Shown here piece after piece: positions 20,801 through 33,481 of a DNA stretch of 64,000 nucleotides; position 1 is the stretch's first letter; each line of letters starts with the position of its first letter. Source of the stretch: Colocasia esculenta. Taxonomy: Eukaryota; Streptophyta; Magnoliopsida; Alismatales; Araceae. The stretch spans positions 48,635,359-48,699,358 of the forward strand of contig CM024766.1 of the NCBI GenBank assembly GCA_014218235.1, given 5' to 3'. Under the pieces are notes generated by a model. That model was not told the DNA's origin. It did not search any database and saw nothing but the letters and a program-made list of their open reading frames with translations. The translations under genes were made by a program, and so were the position numbers.

Positions 20801-22725
20801 AGAGGAGAAGAAGGTAGCTCTAGGGGCATAGCCTCTTCTATAGGTGCTTCAACTCTTACTTGCTCAGCCTGAGATTCCATTGGCCCGGATGGCCCTGACT
20901 GCTCAACCGATGGCCCTGGTGGCCAGATGCTTCTTGTGCTGGCTGAACCTAACTTGATTCCTCAACAACCTTTGGCCCTGATGGCCCTGAATCCTCAACA
21001 CCAATCGGCCCTGGTGGCCGTACTGCTGCTTCTTCTTCATTCCTTGGCCTAGATGGCCCTGAGCTACTTGCTGGCACTACAGGAGTGGGAGCTGGAGGGG
21101 CAGGAGAAGGTATTTGTGCCCTCACAAGATCCAAAAGATTGGAAATCATTTGCTTCATGCTCACCAACTCATTTCTCATACCTTGTAGTACTGCCTTCAT
21201 CATTGACTTTTCCTTCACTCCAGTGCTCTAACTAATGAAATTTATGAATATATTGAACAGAGAAAAGTATCTGACCTCATCTAATCTTTCAATTACGGGC
21301 TTCAAGTGCACATGGATCTTCTTCTTCCTTGACCTCCGGTGTGCCTTCCTTGTAAGTAATGGAATTTCACTAGGTACATCTTTGCCTTTATCACTGGTGC
21401 CAACAAGTGGCTCCACATTACCAACAAGAACTTCATCTTCATCCAAGGTGCTCTCCACAACACCTTCTTGAAACTGATCAACTTGGGGGCTAGCCGCGGG
21501 CTCCCCCTGAACAACTACTGCCATTTCAGCCACATGCTCCCCCTGAGCAGGAGCATCCTCCACCTGAACATCAGTGTGGCCTGGTACCACAACTTTCGGA
21601 ACAACTTATTCTTGCTCCCCCTGAATGCTGGCGACAGTATCCAATACTTCATGAAGAATAGATGTAATAACTGTCGTGGGGGTATCAACCTATGAGGATT
21701 GCCCAACGGGCTCAATGTGTTCTGGAGGAATTTCTTGAATTCTTCTTGGACTAGCCAGTGGTTCTTCTGGCCTGACTGCGGCTGCTGCCTCTTCCAGGAC
21801 TGTTGGGGCTGCTGGAGCTTCTGCGACAGGGTCTTTAACCCTCACTTCTGCCTCTGCCTCTGCTTCTGGAACAGGAACTTCTTGAGCTTCTCCAATAATG
21901 GCCTCACCTTCAGCGAATGAAGTCTTTGTCCAAACTCCGAAAATAAGATAAATCCACTCTTTTTCAGATTTCTGCTTCTGATGACTTGGCCCATCTTCTC
22001 CAAACTTCACGGCTCAGGTCTATGTTGAAATGTTGGAAAATTCTTGTCAACAGGTGAGCATAGGGAAGGGACATGTTGAGCTTGTTCTTCTTGTCCCATA
22101 TCATCGCAGTTGCAAACTTTATTCTTTCAATAATCACCTCTGCCATATTGATATCTTGGTTCTGAATCGCCCAGAACATCATGTCTGAATCTGCCTTAGG
22201 GCAAGTGGAAAAAGTAGCACTTCTGGGCACTAGGATCTAACAAACTATGAAGTGAAGAATCCTATTGAAAGCATTCAGCTGATTTATATCGATTTTACCA
22301 TCCTTCAACTTATATTCAGTACCAATAATCTCCAGTCCCTTGGCATGAATATCGACACTGTCTACCCCACTGCGACCACTGGTAGACACTCCAAACAGAC
22401 TCTCCAACAGATCATATGAGATGTGGATAGGAATACCTTTGACTGTGGAGGTCAGGGACCCATCCGCTTTGGATTTCAAACAAGTATAGAAAGCCTTCAC
22501 CAGATCTAGATAGCTTGCCTCTGAAATAGTCACCATCTTTGTCCAGTTCATCCTCTGCATTGTTGCTACCACACTGTGCATCCCGTTCTTCTCCAAATCA
22601 GCCACATCCACTGCCTTGTTACCACAGAGCTTCGTCATCACCGCTGTAAACTGTTCCTCCTGCTCTGTTGTGAGGAACGCAACACCGTAGCCACCAACAG
22701 TGCCGGAAACCCCAGAAACCACCAT
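17836..22725 (-). pseudogene. Enlarged ORF3 of element B
   Basis: ATG at 22725 is chosen because the following residues (MVVSGVSGTVGGYG) align with the ORF3 start of A. The stop is at 17836. The span of 4.9 kb is over twice that of A. Order: N-terminal block (22640-22240: LCGNKAVDVADLEKNGMHSV, FYTCLKSKADGSLTSTVKG), second block (22230-22050: LPYAHLLTRIFQHFNIDL), acidic linker, then two copies of a module made of a basic coiled coil, GPxGP repeats and a Pro/Ser-rich stretch ending FLHPxxPPSF. A Lys-rich block (about 19150-18680) and a C-terminal block (18228-17836) ending GVFKTLFEEQEK follow. The longest intact piece is 579 codons (20880-19141). An in-frame stop at 22237 and at least four frame changes break it. 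Function unknown; no membrane span recognised. Confidence 0.75.
19183..21310 (-). repeat. Tandem duplication inside ORF3 of B
   Basis: The block KPVIERLD plus following sequence occurs near 21300-21276 and again near 19945-19914, about 1.36 kb apart. The SFLHPxxPPSFxTIIPE block occurs near 20550-20495 and again near 19210-19150, about 1.34 kb apart. The equal offset indicates one duplicated module of about 1.35 kb. The copies have clearly diverged. Element A has a single copy. Confidence 0.75.
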
Positions 22726-23133
22726 GGATTTGAACATGGAAAGGTTCTGGAGGATCGTGGGAAGGAGTAGATCATAAGCCTTCAAGAGATTTTGGTACGA
22801 GCAGATTCTTTCGAAATCACATAGAGAGGATGCCGAAATCGATAGGGTTTATCATTCCAGGCGAGTCGAAAGAGATGAGAGAGAAAGGTGGAATCAGTAT
22901 GGCATAGATTACGGGATTAAAAGCGAAAGTTAAGGTTGCTTTTGAAAGGACACGACAATAAATGCAGAAAATGATAAAAGAGGAGACGATTTCGCAATAG
23001 ATAAGGTCTTTTGAAATAAAGAACTGTCAAAGCAATTTATGATGCAAGCAATTAAAGTATTTCCTTAATTCCAGGGGAGAGAATAAGCATTATTCCAAAA
23101 CTGTTATTATTTTAGTTATGTGCAGAAAATCTA

Positions 23134-25041
23134 TTATAAATTACACATGCCTAATTCCCTTCTAAGAGATGTAAATCTCTCTTCAGGTAAGGCTTTTGTA
23201 ATGATATCTACTAACTGATTTAAGGTATGTATAAAAGAAATATTTATATTACCATTTGTTGCATGATCTCTAATGAAATGATATCTAACCTCTATATGCT
23301 TCGTTCTGGAATGTTGAACCGAATTCTTAGTGAGATTTATTGCACTAGTGTTGTCGCACAATAATGGAATGGTCTTGATGTGCAGTCCATAATCCTTAAG
23401 TTGCTGTTTTATCCATAGTAGTTGAGTGCAACAGCTTCCAGCAGCTACGTACTCAACTTTAGCTGTTGATAGTGCTACTAAATTTTGTTTCTTTGAGGAC
23501 CATAAAATCAAGCATCCTGCAAGAAATTGACAACTTCCACTGGTACTTTTTCTATCTACCTTGCATCCAACATAGTAAGCATCAGAATATCCTACTAAAC
23601 TAGTTTCCATGATTTTGGATACCATAAACCTAGATCATGAGTTCTAGCTAAGTATCTAAAAATCTTTTTAACAGAAATTAAATGAGATTCTTTAGGATCA
23701 TCTTGATATCTTGCATACATGCATACACTAAATAGAATATTAGGTCGACTAGCAGTTAAGTAAAGTAATGATCCTATCATACTTCTGTAAAGTTTTTGAT
23801 CTACTTTCTTACCATCTTTATCACTGTCTAACCTTGTAGATGTGCTCATTAGATTGGACAGTGGCTTTGCATTGTCAAATCCAAATTTCTTTAATAATTC
23901 CTTGGTGTATTTCGCTTGGCAGATGTGTGTCCCTTCTTTGCCTTGCTTGATTTGAAGTCCAAGAAAATAATTGAGTTCCCCTATCATGCTCATTTCGAAT
24001 TCTCCCTGCATAAGCTTTTCAAAGTACTTGCACAAAGATTCATCAATAGATCTGAATATTATATCATCTATATAGATTTGCATAAGTAATATATTTTTGA
24101 CTTTTGACTTAATAAATAAAGTGCTATCTACCTGTCCTCTAATAAAACCATGATTTAATAAAAATGTACTAAGACTTTCATACCATGCTATAGGTGCTTG
24201 TTTTAAACCATATAGAACTTTATGTAATTTAAAAACATGATTTGGAAATTCTACATCATCAAAATCAGGAGGTTGTTCTACATAGACTTCCTCCTTTATA
24301 TAGCCATTTAAAAATGTAGATTTTACATCTATTTGAAAAGCTTTAAATCTAATGCAGATGCATATGCAAGTAAAATTCTAATAGCCTCTAGTCTAGCCAC
24401 TGGTGCATAGGTTTTCATCAATCTATGCCTTCCTCTTGAGAATAGCCTTGAGCAACCAATCTAGCCTTGTTTCTAGTGATAACACCAGCTTCATTCAATT
24501 TGTTTCTGAACACCCATTTGGTGCCAATCACAGGATGATTTGCTAGTCTCGGAACAAGGGAGCAAACATGTTTCTCTTGAACTGATTAAGTCATCTTGCA
24601 TGGCTATAATCCAAGATTCATCAGACAGTGCTTCATCCACTGTTTTAGGCTCGATTTGAGATACAAAAGCTAAATAATCACAGGGAATAACATTACCTCT
24701 ACTTCTTACCCCAACCGATGGATCTCCAATGATGTTGCCTCTTGGATGATCCTTCTTGTACCTCCATTCCTTTGGAAGATCATCATGTACAATTTACTTT
24801 TGTTGTAGTTCTTCCAAGGGTGGATATTCATTATCCTTAATATATGTATCCTTCAGTTTCATGGATAATTTTTCTGCATCATCATCATCACTATCTACTT
24901 CCTTTCTCAAGGAAGAGTTAGATTCATCAAAAATAACATGGATAGTTTGCTCAATTAATAAACTTTGTTTATTAAAGAGTCTATAACCTTTAGATTTAGA
25001 AGCATAGCCCATGAATATTCCTTAATCAGATTTGGAATCTA
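23134..25041 (-). pseudogene. pol of element B, 3' part (reverse transcriptase, RNase H)
   Basis: RNase H at 23625-23134 (KSTSGSCQFLAGCLI ... LRRELGMCNL) and reverse transcriptase at about 24600-23595 (MQIYIDDIIFRSIDESL). The usual YVDD of copia elements reads YIDD here. The linker after integrase is at 25012-24794. Frame changes lie near 24085, 24350 and 24790. The left end at 25041 is the insertion point of element G; the reading resumes on the other side at 33482 with KRDIGKLN. Confidence 0.92.
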
Positions 25042-26859
25042 TGTAAGGTCTCGGGTTTTTAGTGGATCCTTATTGGGTCTTGTAGTGGTTCTGTGTGGTT
25101 GACGGCCATGGCTAGCCGTTGAGTCAGAGTCAGCGTCCAGCGATGTGGACGTTTGATGTTGAACTCAATGACAGGAGATCTGGACGTCAGTCTGCAGGCG
25201 GTTCAGTAGGCGACCAGTGATGTTGACGTCGACTGGTCGGACCTGTTGAAATAGGGCAGCCCGAGAGCAGAACCTATTCTTCTCTTTTCCTCTCCTTTCC
25301 TCCACCTTAGCTTTTCTCCATTTCCTTAGCTTCTGTTGGTTGTTCTGAGCTTGTGGGAAGGCCCTGGATCGTGTGGCGGTGCTTGATCGGGCGGGAAACG
25401 CGAGGATTTGGTGCGATTCGTGCAGAGTCTTCGGGGGGTTCTAGCGCGATTAGTGGCTGTTTGGGGATTATTAAGGCTTTCTGAGGTAGGGACTTAACCC
25501 CTGCAACTCTCCTTATAAAACCAGCATGTTCAATTAAGTGAATTGGTGTGCAAATCATGGTTTAGGGTTGGGTTGTTTCATGCCGGAGTTTTGGGTGAAT
25601 TAGACAATCTAGGCGTTAGATTGTTAAATTATGATGTTTTGGTAGTTCTAATTGATGTGAGGAAGTGTTTCCCTCCATCAGTCGAGGTTCTGTTGGGTAT
25701 TTCTACCCAATTGAACTAATTCGGTTCAGTTTTGGGTTTAGGGGACTGAAGAGATCAACGTCCACATCTGTTGACGTTGGGATCTTCAGAAGTGATATAA
25801 ACAACAAGGTCGATTGCCGTTTAATTAGGAAAAACGACATGATGAGTGTTGTTTACCTTATATTGGTGGCAATCGATATGGACGTTAATATCCTGTGTCC
25901 CAGCAAGCTTGAGTTGTTTGTTTAGAGGCGATTGACATTTGATGTCCGCCCTAATAGCACATGTGGGCCAGGCTTAGAGTGTGTCTCCGCCTGTGCATAG
26001 AAGTAGTTGATTGTGGCACGAGGTGTTTACTACTGTACGGGGATTCAGACCTTGAGTGTGTTCCGTCTGTTGTACACGCGTTGCGTTACCGTGTACCCGT
26101 TTCTGTTGTGTTACCTAGGCGTGGGTGCGACTCCGTCTAGACGATTAGCGTGTGGTTATCCTCCGCTAGTGAGCCAGGACGTCGAGTGCGACTCTGTCCT
26201 GTGCGTACTCCTTGTGGTGGTTTTGAGCCGGTCTCCATGCAGCCCCTTCTCTACCGCTAGGGTCAAGCGTAGGGGAAAAACCGATCGTGGACCAGACGTG
26301 AGAGAGAGCGTCTGTAGTGTGCACACGTGGCTGGGGTTGAGAGCCTCTGTGGTGACGGGACGCCGAGCCACATACCATAGCTGAGTCCTACTTGCTGTGT
26401 GTGTGAGTGTGTGTTACTGAGCCGCGAGGTTTAACAGTTTTGTGTTGTGGTGCGACGTGTACTTACTTACAGTCTTACTTTCTGCACTTTAGTTCTGTTG
26501 CCGGTGGGGTTACTTTTCCCTACTGAGTCTCTTTTCTTAAGACTCACTCCCCTCCCTTTCAGGTGGGTCTTCGTCGACTCCCGTTCAAGGCGAGTCTAGC
26601 CACTCCGGTGTTGGCGCTCCTTAGCTGCAGTGAGTAGTACCTTTTTGTTGTACTTATGTACTCTGTACTTTGCTCAGACTCTGAGTTGTATATGATATGT
26701 TCATATAGTGGAATTTTACAGCTTTGCATGGTGTGTATCTTCTTACATATAGTCTCCTCGGACTTTCACTTCCTACCCTTCCGAGCTTGTCTCGTGGGTT
26801 AGCGGGTCAGAATTCGGGTTACTGGTCGTTACTGGTAATGCGGATTCTAGGTCGTTACA
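25042..26859 (+). repeat. 5' LTR of element G
   Basis: 1818 bp, TGTAAGGTCTCGGG ... GGTCGTTACA. Nearly identical to the 3' LTR with scattered substitutions and small indels. GC content is visibly higher than in the surrounding copia LTRs. Open frames inside it (for example 26007-26384) match no family and recur only because the LTR does. Confidence 0.95.
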
Positions 26860-26862
26860 GTT

Positions 26863-26875
26863 TGGTATCAGAGCC
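26863..26875 (+). other. Primer binding site of element G
   Basis: TGGTATCAGAGCC, three bases after the LTR end; a perfect initiator tRNA-Met type site. Confidence 0.92.
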
Positions 26876-27020
26876 TGGTCTGACGAGATATATATAAGGA
26901 AATACCCATCATGTTAACTCAGAGTCTAAAGAGTACAGCTGCAGCTATCTATTTATCTATCTAATTAGCCCGGAGTTAGTTAGTGTATTTATGTGTGTAT
27001 TTTGTTCTGTGTATAGTACT

Positions 27021-28200
27021 ATGGCTCCTATGCGACGTCCTAGAGAGGGAGTGGCTGAGCAGGTGACTCGTCAGGAGGCTGGAGATGCTCCGCCACCTCA
27101 GCAGACGCAGCCTTTGCCACAGGACGCACATAGTGGTATTCCTCCGCCGCCACCTCCACCTCAGGTAGCTCAAGGATTAGACATGACTCGATTTCTTGAG
27201 GGGATGGCTCAGTTTGTTGCTCAGCACCGTGACGCGCCAGTACCCCAGGGTGGTACTGGGAAGGTGTTGAGGGAGTTCTTGCAGTTTCAGCCTCCTATGT
27301 TTTTGGGCCAGCCTGATCCAGATGCAGCGCGGGCATGGTTAGATGCAGTGGAGCGGACTTTTCGTTCCATGGAGTGTGTTCCAGAGGAGCGAGTGCTGCT
27401 AGCCAGTTACCAGTTGCAGGCGCAGGCGTTGTCTTGTGGTTCGCTGAGTGGGAGACTACTTTTTAGTCTCGTCCACTTAGGCAGATTCTGTGGCAGGAGT
27501 TTTGTCGTTTCTTTTGAGAGAGCCTTCTATCCTACTTACGTTCGGATGGAGAGGTTGTACCAGTTTCTGGACTTGCAGCAGAGGGACTCTATTGTGGTGC
27601 AGTACAGGGCCAGATTTGTAGAGCTAGGGCGTTATGCTCCGTAGATTATGGGAGATGAGGGTCTGAGGACTCAGCAGTTTCTGAGAGGCTTGAGGCCAGA
27701 GCTCAGGCAGGCGCTGATAGTTGCTCGTGTCACAGACTTGGATGCGGCCTATCAGACAGCGGCAGCGTTGGAGGCAGACACTTTGCGGACTCGTGCTCGG
27801 AGCGCAGAGGTTCAGACACAGGTAGTTCCTTCTCAGCCTTGACAGCAGCAGGGTAGGTGCAGACGACCCCGAGGACTGCGACTTCCTATGTGTCCACTTC
27901 TACTGGGACGACGCGAAGTCAGGATCTCGGAGGAAGTTTCGGCGTGATAGGAGGCAGGCAGAGCAGAGGCAGCAGTCGGTTGGGAGTGTTCAGCAGCCGA
28001 CAGGTCAGCCTTCGCAGCAGGTACAGTGTACTTTTGCTGGTCAGTGTTACCGGTGTGACCAGATGAGTCACATGGCGCGAGATTGTCCTTTGCTACCTCG
28101 TGTGCTGCAGCAGCAGACCCAGTCACAGCCCCGAGTGCAGCAGCAGCAGGCACCTGTGCAGCAGTGTCAGTAGACCGGAGGTTCTAGTGGGTCGAGAGGT
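27021..28200 (+). pseudogene. gag of element G
   Basis: Starts at ATG 27021 (MAPMRRPREGVAEQV). A Gln/Pro-rich N-terminus leads into the gypsy Gag core (FLQFQPPMFLGQPDPDAARA near 27275). An in-frame TAG at 27642 and TGA at 27840 interrupt it, and a frame change precedes the single CCHC knuckle CYRCDQMSHMARDC at 28045-28086, set in a Gln-rich tail. Gag would package the RNA; this copy is inactive. Confidence 0.88.
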
Positions 28201-28218
28201 AGAGGTCGTGTTACCCAC

Positions 28219-31200
28219 TTGACTCGTGTAGACGTGGAGGCAGCTCACCTGGTGGAAGGTACTGTTTCAGTTTTTGGTTGTACAGCTAGAGTTTTGTTTG
28301 ATTCCGGTGCCTCTCACTCTTTTGTGTCTGAGGAGTTTTTAGACTCCCTTGGAGAGTTGAGTTCGGGAGAGTCTGTTGAGCTGGCAGTAGAGTTGCCGAC
28401 AGGGGACTTTGTCCTTATGTCCTACTGTCTTGAGGAGGTACCTGTGCAGTTGCAGGATCAGTGGTTGTCATCCCGTCTGTTTGCCTTGCAGTTACATGAC
28501 TATGATGTGATTTTGGTATGGACTGGTTAGAGCGGTATGGTTCAGTGATGGATTTCCAGAAGAAGAGGGTGCACTTGCGGATACCTGGGGAAGCGGCGTT
28601 CTACTTCCAGGGTATCGTACCTCTTACTTCTCGCTTTTTAGTTTCTGCTTTGAGGGCAGGGAGGTTACTTGCTTCTGGTTGTCAGGGTTTCCTAGTTTCT
28701 GCAGTGACTCTTGACCAGTTTGCCTCGGGAGTGGGAGACATTCCTGTAGTGAGTGAGTTTCCGGATGTCTTTCCGAAAGAGTTGCCTGGTCTACCGCCAG
28801 AGAGAGAGAGATTGAGTTTACTGTAGAGTTGGTTCCTGGCACTGTACCTTTTGCTCAGGCACCGTACCGTATGGCACCAACAGAGTTGAGGGAGTTGAAG
28901 AGGCAGCTTGAGGAGTTGTTGGAGAAGGGCTATATTCGTCCTAGCTTTTCTCCGTGGGGGTCACCTGTTTTGTTTGTCCGGAAGAAGGATGGTAGCCTGA
29001 GGTTGTGTATTGATTATAGGAAGCTAAATCAAGTGACCATCAAGAATAGGTATCCTTTTCCTAGGATTGATGATCTCTTTGATCAGCTTCAGTCTGCTCG
29101 TGTCTTCTCGAAGATTGATTTGAGGTCGGGCTACTATCAGTTGCGGATTAGAGATTCTGACATTGAGAGGACTGCTTTTCGGACCAGATATGGACACTTT
29201 GAGTTTTTGGTGATGCTGTTTGGGCTCACCAATGCTCCAGCGGCCTTCATGGATCTGATGCATCGGGTGTTCCACCAGTTCTTGGACCGGTTTGTCGTAG
29301 TGTTTGTTGACGACATTCTAGTGTACTCCGCTTCGGAGGAGGAACAAGCCGAGCACCTGAGGATCGTGTTGCAGACTTTGCTAGAGCACCAGTTGTATGA
29401 CAAACTTAGTAAGTGTGAGTTTTGGCTACAACAGGCTCACTTTTTGGGGCACGTGATCTCAGGTGAGGGAGTTTCGGTAGATCCAGCGAAGGTTGAGGCA
29501 GTTTTGCAGTGGGAGAGTCCTAGATCTGTGTCTGAGATTCGTAGCTTTCTGGGTTTGGCAGGTTATTACCGCAGGTTTGATTGAGACTTTTCTTAGGTTG
29601 CTGCACCCTTGACTCGGTTGACGAGAAAGGGAGTTCCGTTTGAGTGGTCGGAGCAGTGTGGGCAGAGATTCATGGAGTTGAAGCGACTGCTTACGTCGGC
29701 GCCAGTTCTTGCCTTACCTTCAGGTGAGGAGGGTTTTGAGGTTTGCACAGACGCTTCAGGTATTGGATTAGGTGCGGTTTTGATGCAGCAAGGCCGGGTG
29801 GTGGCTTATGCGTCTCGCCAGCTTAAGCCCCACGAGGAGAGTTACCCGACCCCCGACCTAGAGCTTGCAGCTGTGGTGTTTGCTTTGCGGATTTGGCGTC
29901 TTTACCTATACGGAGTGAGTTTTGTAGTCCGTACCGACCACCAGAGCTTGAGATATGTGTTTTCTCAGAGGGATCTGAATATGAGGCAGTGTCGATGGAT
30001 GGAATATCTGAAAGACTATGATTTCAGCATTGAGTATAAGCCTGGAAAGGCGAATGTAGTTGCAGATGCCTTGAGTAGGAAAGCACAGATGAGTCATCTG
30101 ATGCTTAGAGAGTGGCAATTGTGGCAGTCTGTGACAGAGGGATCTTTCAGAGTTTCGTCCAGTCGTCGTCAGTTTGTGTTGGGCAGTTTGTTAGCGGCTC
30201 CCGCCGTTGTGAGACAGGTTGCTGAGGCTCAGCAGGCAGATCCCGAGTTGCACAGTGTGTTGCTTCTTCCAAAGGTTGAGCTTTGTGAGGACGGGACTAT
30301 TAGGTTCTGAGATAGACTCTATGTTCTTGTTGAGGAGTCTATCAGGAGAGTTGTGTTACAGAAGGCACATGGTTCCAGGTACTCTATTCATCCAGGGGCG
30401 ACCAAGATGTATCACCGGTTGAGACGTCAGTTTTGGTGGCCTGGGATGAAGAGAGACATAGCGGCTTTTGTTGCTAGGCGTTTGGTCTGTCAGCAGGTGA
30501 AGGCCGAACATCAGCATCCGGGAGGACTTGTGCAGCCGTTAGAGATTCCGATGTGGAAGTGGGACCATGTGACGACTGACTTTGTTTGTGGTTTGCCGAG
30601 GACAGCTGGAGGTTTTGACAGCATTTGGGTTCTTGTGGACAGATTGACGAAGACTGCCAGATTCTTACCTGTCAGGACTATTTGGGGTGTGAGTAGGTTG
30701 GCCGCGTTGTACGTAGAGCGGATTGTTCCTTTGCATGGAGTGCCGATCTCTTTTGTCTCAACAGGGATCCTTGCTTCACTTCTGGGTTCTGGCGCAGTTT
30801 CCAAGAGCTTTGGGGATAGAGTTGGCTTTTAGTTCCGCCTACCACCCTTAGTCAAACGGTCAGTCAGAGCGGACTATCCAGACTTTGGAAGACATGCTTA
30901 GAGCTTGGTGTCTAGAGTGGCAGGGGTCGTGGACAGCTCACTTGCCGTTGGTCGAGTTTGCATATAATAATAGCTATCACTCCAGTATCGTTTGGCACCA
31001 TATGAGGCTTTGTACGGACGACCGTGTCGCACTCCTCTTGACTGGTTCGAGGTTGGCGAACGGGTTGTCACGGGGCCAGAGTTGGTACAACAGGCAGTTG
31101 AGATAGTTCAGCTTGTGAGGTAGAGGCTTCAGTCAGCTCAGAGTCGGCAGAAGAGTTATGCAGATCAGCGCAGACGACCGCTCGAGTTTCAGGTAGGGGA

Positions 31201-31640
31201 CGGGGTGTTTGTCCGTGTGTCTCCTATGAAGGGAGTAGTGAGGTTTGTAGGCGTGGAAAGTTGAGTCCTCGCTTTATTGGACCTTTCACTATTTCTGAGC
31301 GTGTCGGAGGTTTGGCGTACAGACTTGAGCTTCCGTCAGAGTTGGCAGCAGTCCACGACGTGTTTCACGTGTCGATGCTTCAGAGGTACCTTTCTGACGA
31401 GTCTCACATTCTGCAGACTGCAGAGTGGTCTGAGGTGACTCCAGTGTTGACTGTACCAGAGTTTCCGTCGCACATTGAGGATCGCCGAGTTAAGAGGTTG
31501 AGGAACAAGGCAATCCCTTTAGTTCGTGTTGCGTGGCAGCGGCACTCCGGTGGTGAGTCGACATGGGAGCGGGAGGACGAATGCGCGAGCAGTTTTCGTA
31601 CCTCTTTGGTGAGTCTTCTTTCTTTATGTTGCTTGAATTT
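28219..31640 (+). pseudogene. pol of element G (protease, RT, RNase H, integrase, chromodomain)
   Basis: Protease active site LFDSGASHSF at about 28294-28323. RT at 28829-29584 has CIDYRKLNQVT, FSKIDLRSGYYQLRI and FVDDILVYS. RNase H at 29740-30090 has CTDASGIGLGAVLMQQ and RTDHQSLRYVF. Integrase from about 30390 has HPGATKMYHRL, and its zinc finger reads RRLVCQQ, so the first Cys of the HHCC set is replaced by Arg. A C-terminal chromodomain at about 31455-31600 has RRVKRLRNKAIPLVRVAWQR followed by STWERED. The chromodomain is thought to target heterochromatin by reading histone marks. Stops at 28528, 29582 and 30308 and frame changes near 28530, 28820, 30830 and 31110 inactivate it. Confidence 0.92.
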
Positions 31641-31656
31641 TGAGGGAAAATTCCTT

Positions 31657-31668
31657 AAGGGGGAGGAT
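31657..31668 (+). promoter_or_regulatory. Polypurine tract of element G
   Basis: AAGGGGGAGGAT directly before the 3' LTR start TGTAAGG at 31669. Confidence 0.85.
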
Positions 31669-33481
31669 TGTAAGGTCTCGGGATTTTAGTGGATCCTTAT
31701 TGGGTCTTGTAGTGGTTCTGTGTGGTTGACGGCCATGGCTAGCCGTTGAGTCAGAGTCAGTGTCCAGCGATGTGGACGTTTGATGTTGAACTCAACGACA
31801 GGAGATCTGGACGTCAGTCTGCAGGCGGTTCATTAGGCGACCAGTGATGTTGACGTCAACTGGTCGGACCTGTTGAAATAGGGCAGCCCGAGAGCAGAAC
31901 CTATTCTTCTCTTTTCCTCTCCTTTCCTCCACCTTAGCTTTTCTCCATTTCCTTAGCTTCTGTTGGTTGATCTGAGCTTGTGGGAAGGCCCTGGATCGTG
32001 TGGCGGTGCTTGATCGGGCGGGAAACGCGAGGATTTGGTGCGATTCGTGCGGAGTCTTCGGGGGGTTCTAGCGCGATTAGTGGCTGTTTAGGGATTATTA
32101 AGGCTTTCTGAGGTAGGGACTTAACCCCTGCAACTCTCCTTATCAAACCAGCATGTTCAATTAAGTGAATTGGTATGCAAATCATGGTTTAGGGTTGGGT
32201 TGTTTCATGCCGGAGTTTTGGGTGAATTAGACAATCTAGGCGTTAGATTGTTAAATTATGATGTTTTGGTAGTTCTGATTGATGTGAGAAGTGTTTCCCT
32301 CCATCAGTCGAGGTTCTGTTGGGTATTTCTACCCAATTGAACTAATTCGGTTTAGTTCTGGTTTAGGGGACTGAAGAGATCAACGTCCACATCTGTTGAC
32401 GTTGGGATCTTCAGAAGTGATATAAAGACAAGGTCGATTGCCGTTTAATCAAGATAAATGACATGATGAGTGTCGTTTACCTTATATTGGCGGCAATCGA
32501 TATGGTCGTTAATATCCTGTGTCCCAGCAAGCTTGAGTTGTGTGTTTAGAGGCGATTGACATGTGATGTCCGCCCTAATAGCACATGTGGGCCATGCTTA
32601 GAGTGTGTCTCCGCCTGTCCATAGAAGTAGTTGATTGTGGCACGAGGTGTTTACTACTGTACGGGGTTTCAGACGTTGAGTGTGTTCCATCTGTTGTACG
32701 TGCGTTGCGTTATCGTGTACCCGTTTCTGTTGTGTTACCTAGGCGTGGGTGCGACTCCGTCTAGACGACTAGCGTGTGGTTATCCTCCGCTAGTGAGCCA
32801 GGACGTCGAGTGCGACTCTGTCCTGTGCGTACTGCTTGTGGTGGTTTTGAGCCGGTCTCCGTGGAGCCCCTTCTCTACCACTAGGGTCAAGCGTAGGGGA
32901 AAAACAGGTCGTGGACCAGACGCGAGAGAGAGTGTCTGTAGTGTGCACACGTGGCTGGGTTGAGAGCCTCTGTGGTGACGGGACGCCGAGCCACAGACCC
33001 TAGCTGAGTCCTACTTGCTGTGTGTGTGAGTGTGTGTTACTGAGCCGCGAGGTTTACAGTTTCGTGTTGTGGTGTGACGTGTACTTACTTACAGTCTTTA
33101 CTTTCCGCACTTTAGTTCTGTTGCCGGTGGGGTTACTTTTCCCTACTGGTCTCTTTTCTTGAGACTCACTCCCCTCCCTTTCAGGTGGGTCTTCGTCGAC
33201 TCCCGTTCCAGGCGAGTCTAGCCACTCCGGTGTTGGTGCTCCTTAGATGCAGTGAGTAGTACCTTTTTATTGTACTTCTGTACTCTATACTTTGCTCAGA
33301 CTCTGATTTGTATATGATATGTTCATATAGTGGAATTTTACAGCTTTGCATGGTGTGTTTCTTCTTACATATAGTCTCCTCGGACTTTCACTTCCTACCC
33401 TTTCGAGCTTGTCTCGTGGGTTAACGGGTCAGAATTTGGGTTACTGGTCATTACTGGTAATGTGGATTCTGGGTCGTTACA
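31669..33481 (+). repeat. 3' LTR of element G
   Basis: 1813 bp, matching 25042-26859 with substitutions and short indels. It ends GTTACA at 33481, followed by the resumed pol of B. Confidence 0.95.

Larger units (their letters stand above)
25042..33481 (+). mobile_element. Element G, Ty3/gypsy chromovirus (Tekay/Del type)
   Basis: 8440-bp element with two LTRs of about 1.8 kb, primer site, gag, protease, RT, RNase H, integrase and a C-terminal chromodomain, in the gypsy order (integrase last). It interrupts pol of B. The flanking five bases are ATCTA on the left and GTTTA on the right, an imperfect target duplication differing by two transitions. All coding regions carry stops or frameshifts. 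Confidence 0.93.

Noticed and set aside
19141..20880. 579-codon Pro/Ser-rich frame as a host extensin or collagen-like gene
   Set aside because: It lies between the N-terminal block of ORF3 and the polypurine tract of B, in the same direction, and the parallel region of A has the same modules.
26007..26384. 125-codon frame in the LTR of G and its copy at 32631-32963
   Set aside because: No family similarity and no start context; the two copies exist only because the LTR is duplicated, and they differ by frame-disrupting changes.
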